From QHXQ01 sp036389395 (GTDB lineage: Bacteria > Acidobacteriota > Blastocatellia > Pyrinomonadales > Pyrinomonadaceae): a DNA stretch of 64,000 bases. This document shows, piece by piece, positions 1 through 7,489 of the stretch. Below the pieces are notes generated by a model. The model was not told the DNA's origin. It worked only from the letters and a program-made list of their open reading frames with translations, and did no database searches. The first letter of the stretch is position 1. Each line of letters opens with the position of its first letter. The position numbers were made by a program, and so were the translations under genes. Location of the stretch: contig DASVPY010000067.1 in the NCBI GenBank assembly GCA_036389395.1, positions 1-64,000 of the forward strand, given 5' to 3'.

Positions 1-1917
1 CGCGAGGCGGCAGACCTCCGCGAAGGGCGTGTCCCACTCGTAGGCGTACCAGCGCGGCTGAATCCACGTCGCGCCCGGCGCGAGCGCCGTGCCGAACCCG
101 TACTCGTCCACGCTCGCCACCGCCGGGTTCGAGACGCCCCACGAGAACACGTCGAAGATGTCATACGCCTCGGTGATCTGCCCGTAGCAAGTCTGTGTGC
201 GCTCGCGGGCCACGAACGTGGTCGTGTCGCCGGGGAAGCCGGTCACTTCAAACGGCGTGCAGGAGGCGTCGTAGAACGAGTTCTGGCAGCAGTTCTGGCA
301 GGCGTAGCTGGTGGCGGTGGCGTGTGCCGCATCCACCTGCTCGGCCCGCCCGATGAGCGCCAAACTGTCGGGGCCGCGCACAGACCATTGCAGTTGCCCG
401 TGTGTGGCGGCGGGCGGGATCGTGCGGCCCTGCCCGTCCGGCACTTGCCGGTCGCGCAGGGCGCGCAGGTCGAGCGCCACGGTCTGCCCGGCGGCGACCG
501 TCTTCAGCCCCGGCGCGTAAATGCCGGCCGGCGCGCCGTCCGCGCCCGCGTAGTTCAACTGCCAGACGTACTGCTGCGGCCGGTCGGTCGCGTTCTTGAT
601 GTAGACGACGGTCGTCGTGTCGCCCTCGACCACCCACGGGTAGCCGCCCGTCGCGCTGCGCTGCGCCAGCAAGTCCCACAGCGGCACTTGGAAGACGTGG
701 TTCAGGCTCTGGCTCACGCTCTGCGCCGCCAGCAGGACGCTGCCCGGCGCGCCCGTGTGCTCCAACTCAAGTCCGGCCGTCGCCACGTCGCGCTCGCCAA
801 GGCCGCGCGCGAGCGCGGCGGTCAGCTCGAGCGTGTCGGCCGCGCCGGGCGCGAGGCGCAGGGCGGGCAGTGTGACGACGCCCCTGCTGCCGTCCGCCAG
901 CGTGTAAGGGATGCGCCCGGTGATCGTGCTCGCCTCTGTCCCGACGTTGCGCGCTACGACGACGGGCGTGAGGCGCTCGCCCGCCACCGCGCCCAGGCGC
1001 AAACCCGCGCCCTGATACGTGACCGACTTGCCCTTGGCCGGATCGGTAAAACGCGCCCACGACGAATAGCCCCGGCCCGCGTCCTCGACGTACAGACGTG
1101 CTAGCAGCGCCCCGCCCGCGCCGTTATGCGTCAGCGACACGCCGCCCGTCTGCGCCAAAGCGCCGCCGCGCGCGCCGACCAAGTCTGCCAGGATATCGAG
1201 CACGCGCGTCTCGTGCGCCGCGAGGTTGAACTCGCGCGGCGCGGGCGGCGGCGCTGTGCCGTCCGCCCGCGCCGTCACGGTCAGCGGTGCGTCGGCCGTG
1301 TTCGACACGACGAGTCGCCCGGCGCAGCGCGGCGTCGGCAGCCACCAGACGCTCTCCAGTCGCCCGGACGCGAACTGCACGGCCGGCTCGGCCAGTTTCT
1401 CTTCAAACACCAGGCTGTGCGCCGCGTCCGACAGATAGACCTGCGCGCCCAGCATCAGATCGGGCCCGCTGTAGGTGACCTGTACGCTGCCCTCGCGGAA
1501 GGCTTCGTCGTCGCCCGTCAGGGCGCGCAGGTCGAGTTCGCGAAACGAATTGCCGGGCAGCGTCACCGCCGGCACGAAGCGGCGCGCGCCGCTCAGGCTA
1601 AAGATCGTCGGCTGCACGTCCAGCGGCTGCGGCCCCTTGTTGTTGAGCATCAGCGTGGCGCGCAGGTCGGCGCGCAAGCTGTAGTAGGTCGCGGCCAGCA
1701 GGTGCGTCTTCGCGCCGCCCGGCGCGGCACAGGCGGGGCAGCCCGCGTCGCTGCCGACAGGCCGCGTGCCCGCCCTGCCCGCCGCGTGCGTGACCGGCGC
1801 TTGGACGCCGCCCCGGAGCGCGCTGCCCGCGACCAGAGCGAGTATGATGACACTGCTGTAGAAAATTTTCGCGCGGGCGGATGACGTGACTCGGCGGCGC
1901 GGAGAATTGCCCTTCAT
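1..1917 (-). CDS. Secreted protein of unknown function, C-terminus beyond the window
   Basis: A continuous minus-strand frame of 639 codons runs from an ATG at 1917 off the left edge with no stop. A basic N-terminus is followed by a hydrophobic stretch (about residues 17-36, KIFYSSVIILALVAGSALRG), so export is likely. A purine-rich RBS (AGGGAG) lies about 9 nt upstream of the ATG. The body reads as beta-rich repeats with many Gly/Ala/Thr residues. Near residue 540 is a cysteine cluster (CQNCCQNSFYDASC), and near residue 597 a Big-2/Ig-like phrase (SNPAVASVDEYG). I do not recognise a catalytic domain. It is transcribed away from the RNase J gene. An extracellular or surface protein is the most that can be inferred; the missing C-terminus may carry the defining domain. 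Confidence 0.75.
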   Translation of the reverse strand, partial: MKGNSPRRRVTSSARAKIFYSSVIILALVAGSALRGGVQAPVTHAAGRAGTRPVGSDAGCPACAAPGGAKTHLLAATYYSLRADLRATLMLNNKGPQPLDVQPTIFSLSGARRFVPAVTLPGNSFRELDLRALTGDDEAFREGSVQVTYSGPDLMLGAQVYLSDAAHSLVFEEKLAEPAVQFASGRLESVWWLPTPRCAGRLVVSNTADAPLTVTARADGTAPPPAPREFNLAAHETRVLDILADLVGARGGALAQTGGVSLTHNGAGGALLARLYVEDAGRGYSSWARFTDPAKGKSVTYQGAGLRLGAVAGERLTPVVVARNVGTEASTITGRIPYTLADGSRGVVTLPALRLAPGAADTLELTAALARGLGERDVATAGLELEHTGAPGSVLLAAQSVSQSLNHVFQVPLWDLLAQRSATGGYPWVVEGDTTTVVYIKNATDRPQQYVWQLNYAGADGAPAGIYAPGLKTVAAGQTVALDLRALRDRQVPDGQGRTIPPAATHGQLQWSVRGPDSLALIGRAEQVDAAHATATSYACQNCCQNSFYDASCTPFEVTGFPGDTTTFVARERTQTCYGQITEAYDIFDVFSWGVSNPAVASVDEYGFGTALAPGATWIQPRWYAYEWDTPFAEVCRLA

Positions 1918-2110
1918 GTGAGACGCTCCCTAGCTCGGGGCAGTGACGAGTGGCGATGCGAGCAGTATGAAAGCGCGGGGCGAAGCATACGCCCACACCT
2001 TGCGCCGGTCAAGACTTATTTGCGGCCGCGCCGGTCGAGACTAAAGAAGCAACCACGAACCAAAACCACGCGCACGTTCGCGCGGGCTTGGTGCGCGGAG
2101 CGGCGGCGGG

Positions 2111-2119
2111 TGTTATACT
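2111..2119 (+). promoter_or_regulatory. Extended -10 promoter upstream of RNase J
   Basis: TGTTATACT has the extended -10 form TGn followed by TATACT (5 of 6 to consensus) in a GC-rich background, 84 nt before the RNase J start. A matching -35 is not obvious, which is tolerated by extended -10 promoters. Assignment is by consensus only. Confidence 0.4.
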
Positions 2120-2202
2120 GGCGCATTACGCAATCCTTAATGATGTTGAGCGGCAATGATGTTAAGCAGACGCGCCCGCGGCGTTGGAGTGAGACAGGCT
2201 AA

Positions 2203-3870
2203 GTGAGCAAGGTGCTTGAAATTATCCCCTTGGGCGGGATCGGCGAGTTTGGCATGAACTGCATGGCCGTGCGCTACGGCGACGAGATGATCGTCGTGGA
2301 CGCCGGGATGGGCTTCCCCGCGGAGGCGGCTTACGGCGTGGACGTGTCCGTGCCCGACTTCGACTTCCTCGAACCGTACCGCGCCGACCTGACCGCCGTC
2401 GTGCTCACGCACGGGCACGAAGATCATTTGGGCGCGCTCCCCTACATCCTCAAGAAGTTCAACGTGCCCGTCTACTGCTCGCACTTCACGGCGGGCCTGG
2501 CCGAGAGCAAGCTCGAAGAGCACGGCCTGCTGGGCGACGTGTTGATCCACCGCGTCGAGCCGCGCGAGACCGTCGAGATCGGCGTCTTCCAGGTCGAGTT
2601 CATCCGCGCCTCGCACTCGCTGATCGACTGCTTCTCGCTCGCCATCACGACGCCCGCCGGCACGCTCATCCACACCGGCGACTACAAGGTGGACGAGACG
2701 CCCGTCATCGGCGAGCCGATTGACCTGCGCACGCTGCGGCGCTACGGGCAGGAGGGCGTGCTCGCCCTTTTGTCCGACTCGACGAACGCGACCGTGCCGG
2801 GGCGCACGCCCTCGGAGCGCGCCGTCATCCCGGCCTTCGAGGAGATTTTCGCCGAGGCCGAGGGGCGCATCATCGTCGCCGCCTTCGCATCCTCGATTCA
2901 CCGCTTGCAGATCGTCTTCGACGTGGCGCAGCAGTTCGACCGCAAGGTCTGCGTGCTCGGCCGCTCCATGATCAAGAACGTCGAGATCGCCGACCGGCTC
3001 GGCTACCTCGACGTACACGAGGACGAGATGGTCTCGCTGCAACAGGCGCGGCAGTTGGACGACGACGAGATCGTCTACCTCGTGACCGGCTCACAAGGCG
3101 AGCCGCGCGCCGCGCTCATGCAGATGGCCACGCAGAGCTACAAGGGCTTGACCATCGGCGAGGGCGACACGGTCGTCCTGTCGGCGCGCATCATCCCCGG
3201 CAACGAGCGCGCCATCTCGCGCCTGATCGGCGACATCTACAAGCGCGGCGCGAAGATCATAGACGAGAAGCGCCGCCTCATCCACGTCAGCGGCCACGCC
3301 TCGCAGGAAGACATACGCATCATGACCGAGGCGGTCAGGCCGCGCTTCGTCGTGCCCATCCACGGCGAGTACCGGATGCTCTACCGGCACAAGGAGTACC
3401 TGAAGAACCACCTCAACATCGAGGACGAGCGCATCATCCTGATCGAGAACGGCGACGTGCTGGAGTTCGACGGCGACCGCGCCTCGGTCGTCCGCCAGGA
3501 AGAGATCGGGCGCGTCTTCATAGACGAGTCGGGCTTCGAGGAGATCGACCGCGAGACGGTGCGCGAGCGCCGGCAGTTGGCCTACGACGGCGTGATCACG
3601 TCGGTCGTCACGCTCAACGAGCAGACAGGCGCGCTCGAAGCGCCGCCCGAAGTCGTCGCCCGCGGCGTGCTCCGCGCGGACGGCAACGGCGACGGCGACT
3701 TCACACGCACCCTGCAACGCATCGTCACCGCGGCGGTCGAGAACGCGTCCGCCAACGAGCGCCGCGACACGAGCCTCCTGAAAGAGCGCGTCCGGCTCGA
3801 ACTCAAACGCTACGTCCAGAAGCAGACCGGCGCGCGCCCCGTCATCATGCCGGTCGTCGTGCAGGTCTAA
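2203..3870 (+). CDS. rnj: Ribonuclease J
   Basis: A 555-residue metallo-beta-lactamase/beta-CASP ribonuclease with endonuclease and 5'-3' exonuclease activity in mRNA turnover and rRNA maturation in the cytoplasm. The zinc motif THGHEDH is at residues 69-75, followed by HTGDYK, SDSTN and the beta-CASP phrase SGHAS near residue 366. Length matches the family (about 550), and the C-terminal domain used for dimerisation is intact. The start is GTG (MSKVLEIIPLGGIGEFG), which fits the conserved N-terminus; GGAGTGAG lies upstream. The gene is followed after 2 nt by a palindromic repeat that fills the gap to the next gene, so that repeat may serve as its 3' end. Confidence 0.96.
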   Translation: MSKVLEIIPLGGIGEFGMNCMAVRYGDEMIVVDAGMGFPAEAAYGVDVSVPDFDFLEPYRADLTAVVLTHGHEDHLGALPYILKKFNVPVYCSHFTAGLAESKLEEHGLLGDVLIHRVEPRETVEIGVFQVEFIRASHSLIDCFSLAITTPAGTLIHTGDYKVDETPVIGEPIDLRTLRRYGQEGVLALLSDSTNATVPGRTPSERAVIPAFEEIFAEAEGRIIVAAFASSIHRLQIVFDVAQQFDRKVCVLGRSMIKNVEIADRLGYLDVHEDEMVSLQQARQLDDDEIVYLVTGSQGEPRAALMQMATQSYKGLTIGEGDTVVLSARIIPGNERAISRLIGDIYKRGAKIIDEKRRLIHVSGHASQEDIRIMTEAVRPRFVVPIHGEYRMLYRHKEYLKNHLNIEDERIILIENGDVLEFDGDRASVVRQEEIGRVFIDESGFEEIDRETVRERRQLAYDGVITSVVTLNEQTGALEAPPEVVARGVLRADGNGDGDFTRTLQRIVTAAVENASANERRDTSLLKERVRLELKRYVQKQTGARPVIMPVVVQV

Positions 3871-3872
3871 GA

Positions 3873-3960
3873 GGTTCAAGGTTCAAGGTTCAAAGTTCAA
3901 GGTTCGTTTCGGGTGCAACTTGAGCCTTGATCTTTGAACCTTAAACTTTGAACCTTGAAC
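3873..3960 (+). repeat. Palindromic repeat of GGTTCAA heptamers
   Basis: The left part (3873-3905) is tandem GGTTCAA units; the right part (about 3920-3960) carries the reverse complement (TTGAACC units), so the spacer can fold into a long hairpin. It starts 2 nt after the rnj stop and ends 1 nt before the next ATG, occupying the entire spacer. No ribosome-binding site is visible inside it. Confidence 0.85.
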
Positions 3961-3961
3961 T

Positions 3962-4417
3962 ATGTCCGATTCTAACCAGACTGAGGACGCGGCCGAGTTG
4001 TTGCGCCGCACGAAGGTTGAGGTCGCGCCGGCCACGTTCGTGCTGGCCGGCATCAGCCACCAGGACTGGGCGCGGCTGCTGGCGCAGCCGGAGTTGAGTC
4101 CGCGCCCCGACGCGCCGTTCATGCTGCTGCGCGACGCGCGCGAGGTCACGCTGCTCGTCGAAGAGGCGGACTGGCTGACGATGCGCCACGCCCTGCGCGC
4201 CGCGCGCGTCGAGACCGGCTTCCGGCTCGTCACGCTCGACATCGAACTCGGCTGGCACGTCGTCGGCTACCTCGCCCGCGTCACAGACCTGCTCGCGCGC
4301 GCCGGCATCTCCTGCGGCGCGCTCGCCGCCTTCTCCCGCGACCACCTGCTCATCAAGCAGACAGACCTCGGCGCGGCCCTGCGCGTCCTCGGCGAACACG
4401 TCGCGGAGTTGTGCTGA
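3962..4417 (+). CDS. ACT domain protein
   Basis: A 151-residue protein resembling the small stand-alone tandem ACT proteins (ACT_7/CASTOR-like group) that bind amino acids or related ligands. The N-terminal part (about 25-70) and C-terminal part (about 85-145, GWHVVGYLARVTDLLARAGI) look like two ACT-type folds; the second has the usual hydrophobic helix followed by SCGALAAFSRDHLL. No catalytic residues are apparent. It follows rnj in the same direction, separated only by the palindromic repeat, and has no recognisable Shine-Dalgarno sequence because the repeat abuts the start. A regulatory, ligand-sensing role is inference from the fold. Confidence 0.75.
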   Translation: MSDSNQTEDAAELLRRTKVEVAPATFVLAGISHQDWARLLAQPELSPRPDAPFMLLRDAREVTLLVEEADWLTMRHALRAARVETGFRLVTLDIELGWHVVGYLARVTDLLARAGISCGALAAFSRDHLLIKQTDLGAALRVLGEHVAELC

Positions 4418-4448
4418 GCGCCGCGCGCGACTGTCAGATCAAACTTCT

Positions 4449-5213
4449 ATGTGGGCACAACGAGTCGTCTTGATCACGGGCGCGTCGAGCGGCCTGGGGC
4501 GCGCGCTGGCGTCGGAGTTGGGCGGGCGCGGCGCGGCGTTGGGCTTGCTCGCGCGGCGGGCGGAGGCGTTGGCGGCGGTCGTCGGCGAAGTGGAGGCGGC
4601 GGGCGGGCGCGCGCTGGCTTTGCCGGCGGACGTGCGCGACGCGGCGGCGGTGCGCGCGGCGGCCGAAGGGTTGGGCGCGCGCTTCGGGCCGGTGGACGTG
4701 CTCGTGGCGAACGCGGGCGTGGGCGGGCAGGTGGGCGGCGCGCAGTTCGACGCGGAGGACTTGGGCGAGGTGCTCGGCGTCAACGTCGTGGGCGCGGCCA
4801 ACGCGGTCGCGGCCGTGCTGCCGGAGATGCGCGCGCGCCGCGGTGGGCAACTCGTGGCGATCTCAAGTCTGGCCGCCTACCGCGGGCTGCCGAAGTCCGC
4901 CGCCTACTGCGCGTCGAAGGCGGCGCTCACGGCGATGTTCGAGAGCCTGCGGCTCGACCTGAAAGACACCGGCGTGGACGTGACGATCATCCACCCCGGC
5001 TTCATCAAGACGCCGCTCACCGCCACCCGCCACGCGCGTATGCCCTACCTCATGGAGCTGTCGGACGCGACGCAAAAGATCGTCCGCGCCATCGAGCAGC
5101 GGCGCAAGCTCTACGCCTTCCCCTGGCCGCTCGCCGGCCTCGTCCGCCTCGGCCTCGTCATGCCCGCGTGGATGTACGACCCCATCGCGCTGCGCAACTC
5201 GTTCCGCGAATAA
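4449..5213 (+). CDS. Short-chain dehydrogenase/reductase (SDR)
   Basis: A 254-residue classical SDR oxidoreductase using NAD(P)H. Cofactor motif TGASSGLG is at residues 10-17 and NAG at 88-90. The catalytic set is Ser140, Tyr153 and Lys157 (YCASK). The C-terminal region HPGFIKTPLTA is typical of family members acting on lipid or steroid-like ketones, but the substrate cannot be read from sequence. The ATG chosen starts directly at the first Rossmann strand, as usual in the family. The gene is 31 nt downstream of the ACT gene and may be cotranscribed with it. Confidence 0.92.
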   Translation: MWAQRVVLITGASSGLGRALASELGGRGAALGLLARRAEALAAVVGEVEAAGGRALALPADVRDAAAVRAAAEGLGARFGPVDVLVANAGVGGQVGGAQFDAEDLGEVLGVNVVGAANAVAAVLPEMRARRGGQLVAISSLAAYRGLPKSAAYCASKAALTAMFESLRLDLKDTGVDVTIIHPGFIKTPLTATRHARMPYLMELSDATQKIVRAIEQRRKLYAFPWPLAGLVRLGLVMPAWMYDPIALRNSFRE

Positions 5214-5220
5214 ATAATCA

Positions 5221-5317
5221 GTTAGTTGTTAGTGGTTAATTGTTCATTGCGCCGTGTAGTTAGCTGGCGGCTACGGGCTAACTTGAACAAATAACAATTA
5301 ACCACTAACGACTAACT
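5221..5317 (+). repeat. Palindromic spacer of GTTAGT/GGTTAAT units
   Basis: A left arm at 5221-5247 (GTTAGTTGTTAGTGGTTAAT onward) is matched by the reverse complement at about 5284-5317, with one or two mismatches and a GC-rich loop. It starts 7 nt after the SDR stop. Architecture is the same as the other heptamer palindromes in the window, with a different unit. Confidence 0.8.
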
Positions 5318-5953
5318 AGAAACAGTCTCATAAAGACACTCGGCGCTTACGAACATCGAATCTGTTGAGAAATTACGAGTAGCCCCCCGAACGGTTATTA
5401 CTTTTACGGGTGGGTGATCTTTGCTACAGTAACTTGCAGGAACATTTTTATGCCATACAACCAGTTGTCACCCGAGGAAGAACGGGTCATCGCCCACAAA
5501 GGCACGGAGAGACCGTTTACCGGCGAGTACGAGAATCTGTTTGCGCCCGGCACCTTTATCTGTCGGCGCTGCAACAACCCGCTCTATTCGGCGGCGGCCA
5601 AATTCCATTCCGGCTGCGGCTGGCCGAGTTTTGATGAGGAGTACCAGGGGAGCGTGGAGCGCCATGTGGACGCGGACGGCAGGCGCATCGAAATCACTTG
5701 CGCTCACTGTCAAGCCCACCTGGGCCACGTCTTTGAGGGCGAAGGCTTCACCGAAAAGGACACGCGCCACTGCGTCAACTCCCTCTCCGTCCGCTTCGTC
5801 CCCGAAGGCCAGGAACTGCCGCCCGTGCTCGACGTTAACTAAAGCCAAGGCCGGTTTTCACAATCACCCCCGCGCAGCTTCAGCGACGCTTGTGGGCGCG
5901 AGATTCATCGAGGAATCTACGAGTCGCCCTTTGTATTTACGAGACTGTTTCTA
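5317..5953. repeat. 18-bp inverted repeats bracketing msrB
   Basis: TAGAAACAGTCTCATAAA at 5317-5334 is repeated in inverted orientation at 5936-5953 with one mismatch. The match extends loosely into ACTAAC-type sequence on the outer sides. Between them lie only msrB and its flanks. The left copy directly abuts the preceding palindrome, and the right copy ends 10 nt before uppP. This looks like the boundary of an inserted segment, but no transposase is present. Confidence 0.55.
5450..5842 (+). CDS. msrB: Peptide-methionine (R)-S-oxide reductase MsrB
   Basis: A 130-residue enzyme that reduces methionine-R-sulfoxide in oxidised proteins with thioredoxin as usual donor. Structural zinc pairs are CRRC and CAHC. 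The signature GCGWPSF is present, and the catalytic cysteine is in RHCVNSLSVRF. The start was placed at ATG 5450 (MPYNQLSPEEE) because CAGGAA lies 8 nt upstream and family N-termini begin here; a longer in-frame start at 5414 adds 12 unlikely residues. It is noticeably less GC-rich than its neighbours and is bracketed by inverted repeats. Confidence 0.93.
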   Translation: MPYNQLSPEEERVIAHKGTERPFTGEYENLFAPGTFICRRCNNPLYSAAAKFHSGCGWPSFDEEYQGSVERHVDADGRRIEITCAHCQAHLGHVFEGEGFTEKDTRHCVNSLSVRFVPEGQELPPVLDVN

Positions 5954-5963
5954 CTAACTAATT

Positions 5964-6872
5964 ATGACCATCTTCCAAGCCATCATTCTGGGTATCGTGC
6001 AAGGGCTGACCGAGTTCATCCCCGTCAGCTCGACGGCGCACCTGATCTTCGCGAGCCGCGCGCTGCAACTCTTCGAGGGGCAGGCCCTGCGCGCCGAGCA
6101 GACGACCGCGACCATCGCCGTCATCCAACTCGGCACGCTCGCCGCCGTGCTCGTCTACTTCGCGCGCGACATCCTCGCCATCACCGTCGCCTTCGTCCGC
6201 GACCACCGCGCGATCCTGCGCTGGCGTCCGCGCCCGGCGGGCGTGCGCGCGGCGGGCGGCGCGGCCGTGCGCAACCCGCCGCGCCTGTCGGACGAGGCGC
6301 GGCTCGGCTGGCTGGTCATCATCGGCTCGCTGCCCGTCGGCGTCGTCGGGCTGCTCTTCAAGAAGCAGATCGAGGGGACGTTCACGAAGAACCTGTGGGT
6401 CATCGCCACGATGATGATCGTGATCGCGCTGCTGCTGGCGCTGGCGGAGCGGGTCGGCCGGCGCGAGCGCGTGATGAAAGACCTGTACTTGCGCGACGCG
6501 CTGGCGGTCGGCGGCGCGCAGGTGTTGGCGCTCGTGCCGGGCGCGAGCCGTTCCGGCTCGACGATCATGGGCGGGCTGTTCGCGGGCGAGACGCGCGAGA
6601 CGGCGGCGCGCTTCTCGTTCCTGCTCTCGATGCCCGCGATTGCCGCGAGCGGTCTGCTCGAACTCAAGGAGGCGCTCCACCGTCTGCCGCCCGCTTCGGG
6701 GCTGCCGCTCCTGGTCGCCACGGTCGTCTCCGGTCTCGTCGGCTACGCCTCGATCTGGTTCCTGCTCCGCTACCTGCGCACACACTCGACCGCCGTCTTC
6801 ATCCTCTACCGGCTCGCCCTCGGCGGCACGCTCCTGCTCCTGCTCTGGCGCGGGGTTATTCAGGCGGTTTAG
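5964..6872 (+). CDS. uppP: Undecaprenyl-diphosphatase UppP (BacA family)
   Basis: A 302-residue integral membrane phosphatase that dephosphorylates undecaprenyl diphosphate, recycling the lipid carrier for peptidoglycan and other envelope polymers. The diagnostic QxxxE motif (Gln13, Glu17) followed by FIPVSSTAHL and the second motif PGASRSGSTI near residue 192 are intact. About eight hydrophobic segments are visible. Loss of carrier recycling or overexpression affects bacitracin sensitivity in characterised members. Upstream at 5901-5918 is a small interrupted palindrome (AGATTC, 6 nt, GAATCT) of unknown meaning. Confidence 0.95.
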   Translation: MTIFQAIILGIVQGLTEFIPVSSTAHLIFASRALQLFEGQALRAEQTTATIAVIQLGTLAAVLVYFARDILAITVAFVRDHRAILRWRPRPAGVRAAGGAAVRNPPRLSDEARLGWLVIIGSLPVGVVGLLFKKQIEGTFTKNLWVIATMMIVIALLLALAERVGRRERVMKDLYLRDALAVGGAQVLALVPGASRSGSTIMGGLFAGETRETAARFSFLLSMPAIAASGLLELKEALHRLPPASGLPLLVATVVSGLVGYASIWFLLRYLRTHSTAVFILYRLALGGTLLLLLWRGVIQAV

Positions 6873-6879
6873 TTGGGCT

Positions 6880-7017
6880 GCGGTTGAGTGTTTCGTCAGA
6901 TAGGATTAACACAGAGTCCACAGAGTTAGCACGGAGGACACAGTAAAGAACTCTGTGTCCTCTGTGGATACTCTGTGCCCTCTGTGTTAAGACCGGCCGC
7001 TCGCCACACTCAACCGC
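6880..7017. repeat. ACACAGAG-type palindromic element, copy 1
   Basis: A 138-bp element with perfect 12-bp ends: GCGGTTGAGTGT at 6880-6891 and its reverse complement at 7006-7017. The core (6907-6990) is a run of about 9-bp units of the ACACAGAGG type followed by the inverse CTCTGTGT units. It starts 7 nt after the uppP stop. Four more copies are at about 24797, 46361, 49055 and 62085. Confidence 0.85.
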
Positions 7018-7118
7018 CGACTTATCCACCGCGCGGCATTCCGCTATTTCCGGCCGCTTCGGTTAAACTGACTGTCGCCCCGTGATCGAGTTTGCGGCGG
7101 AGAGGGCTTGGGTCTGTT

Positions 7119-7448
7119 ATGAGTGACGAGACGAATGGCGAGCGGCGCGGCCCCGCGACGCAGCGCCCGCGCAGCCCGCGCGTGCCCGTCAACTTCCACG
7201 TCGAGTTGGCGGGGCAGACGCGCACCGGCGAGCCGTTCGCCGTGCAGGCCGAGGCGGTGCGCGTCAGCCGCGGCGGCGCGACGCTCATCACCGAGGCGGC
7301 GGTCGAGGTCGGCGCGGTCGTCAGCCTGACCGCGCCCTTCGGGCGCACGCTCGCCGCCGAAGTCAACGGCGTCTGGACGGACGCGACGGACGGCCGGCAG
7401 CGCATCGGCGTCAAGCTGCTCGACCCGCACGGCTGGTTCGCGGAGTAA
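7119..7448 (+). CDS. PilZ domain protein
   Basis: A 109-residue single-domain protein of the PilZ type, a family that commonly binds cyclic di-GMP. The N-terminal RSPRVPV resembles the RxxxR motif, and VSRGGA about 30 residues later resembles the (D/N)xSxxG motif, with Arg instead of Asp/Asn in its first position. Ligand binding is therefore not certain. Start ATG 7119 has a GGAGAGGG run 12 nt upstream; an upstream in-frame TTG is less likely. It precedes recJ by 41 nt on the same strand. Confidence 0.75.
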   Translation: MSDETNGERRGPATQRPRSPRVPVNFHVELAGQTRTGEPFAVQAEAVRVSRGGATLITEAAVEVGAVVSLTAPFGRTLAAEVNGVWTDATDGRQRIGVKLLDPHGWFAE

Positions 7449-7489
7449 CGGAGGGCGAGGCGTCAACGGATGAACAGCGTCGGCACTTA

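Noticed and set aside
322..1104. Plus-strand ORF of 260 codons
   Set aside because: It is the complement of the truncated secreted-protein gene; composition is Arg/Ala-rich shadow, and the minus frame has signal peptide, RBS and Ig-like phrases.
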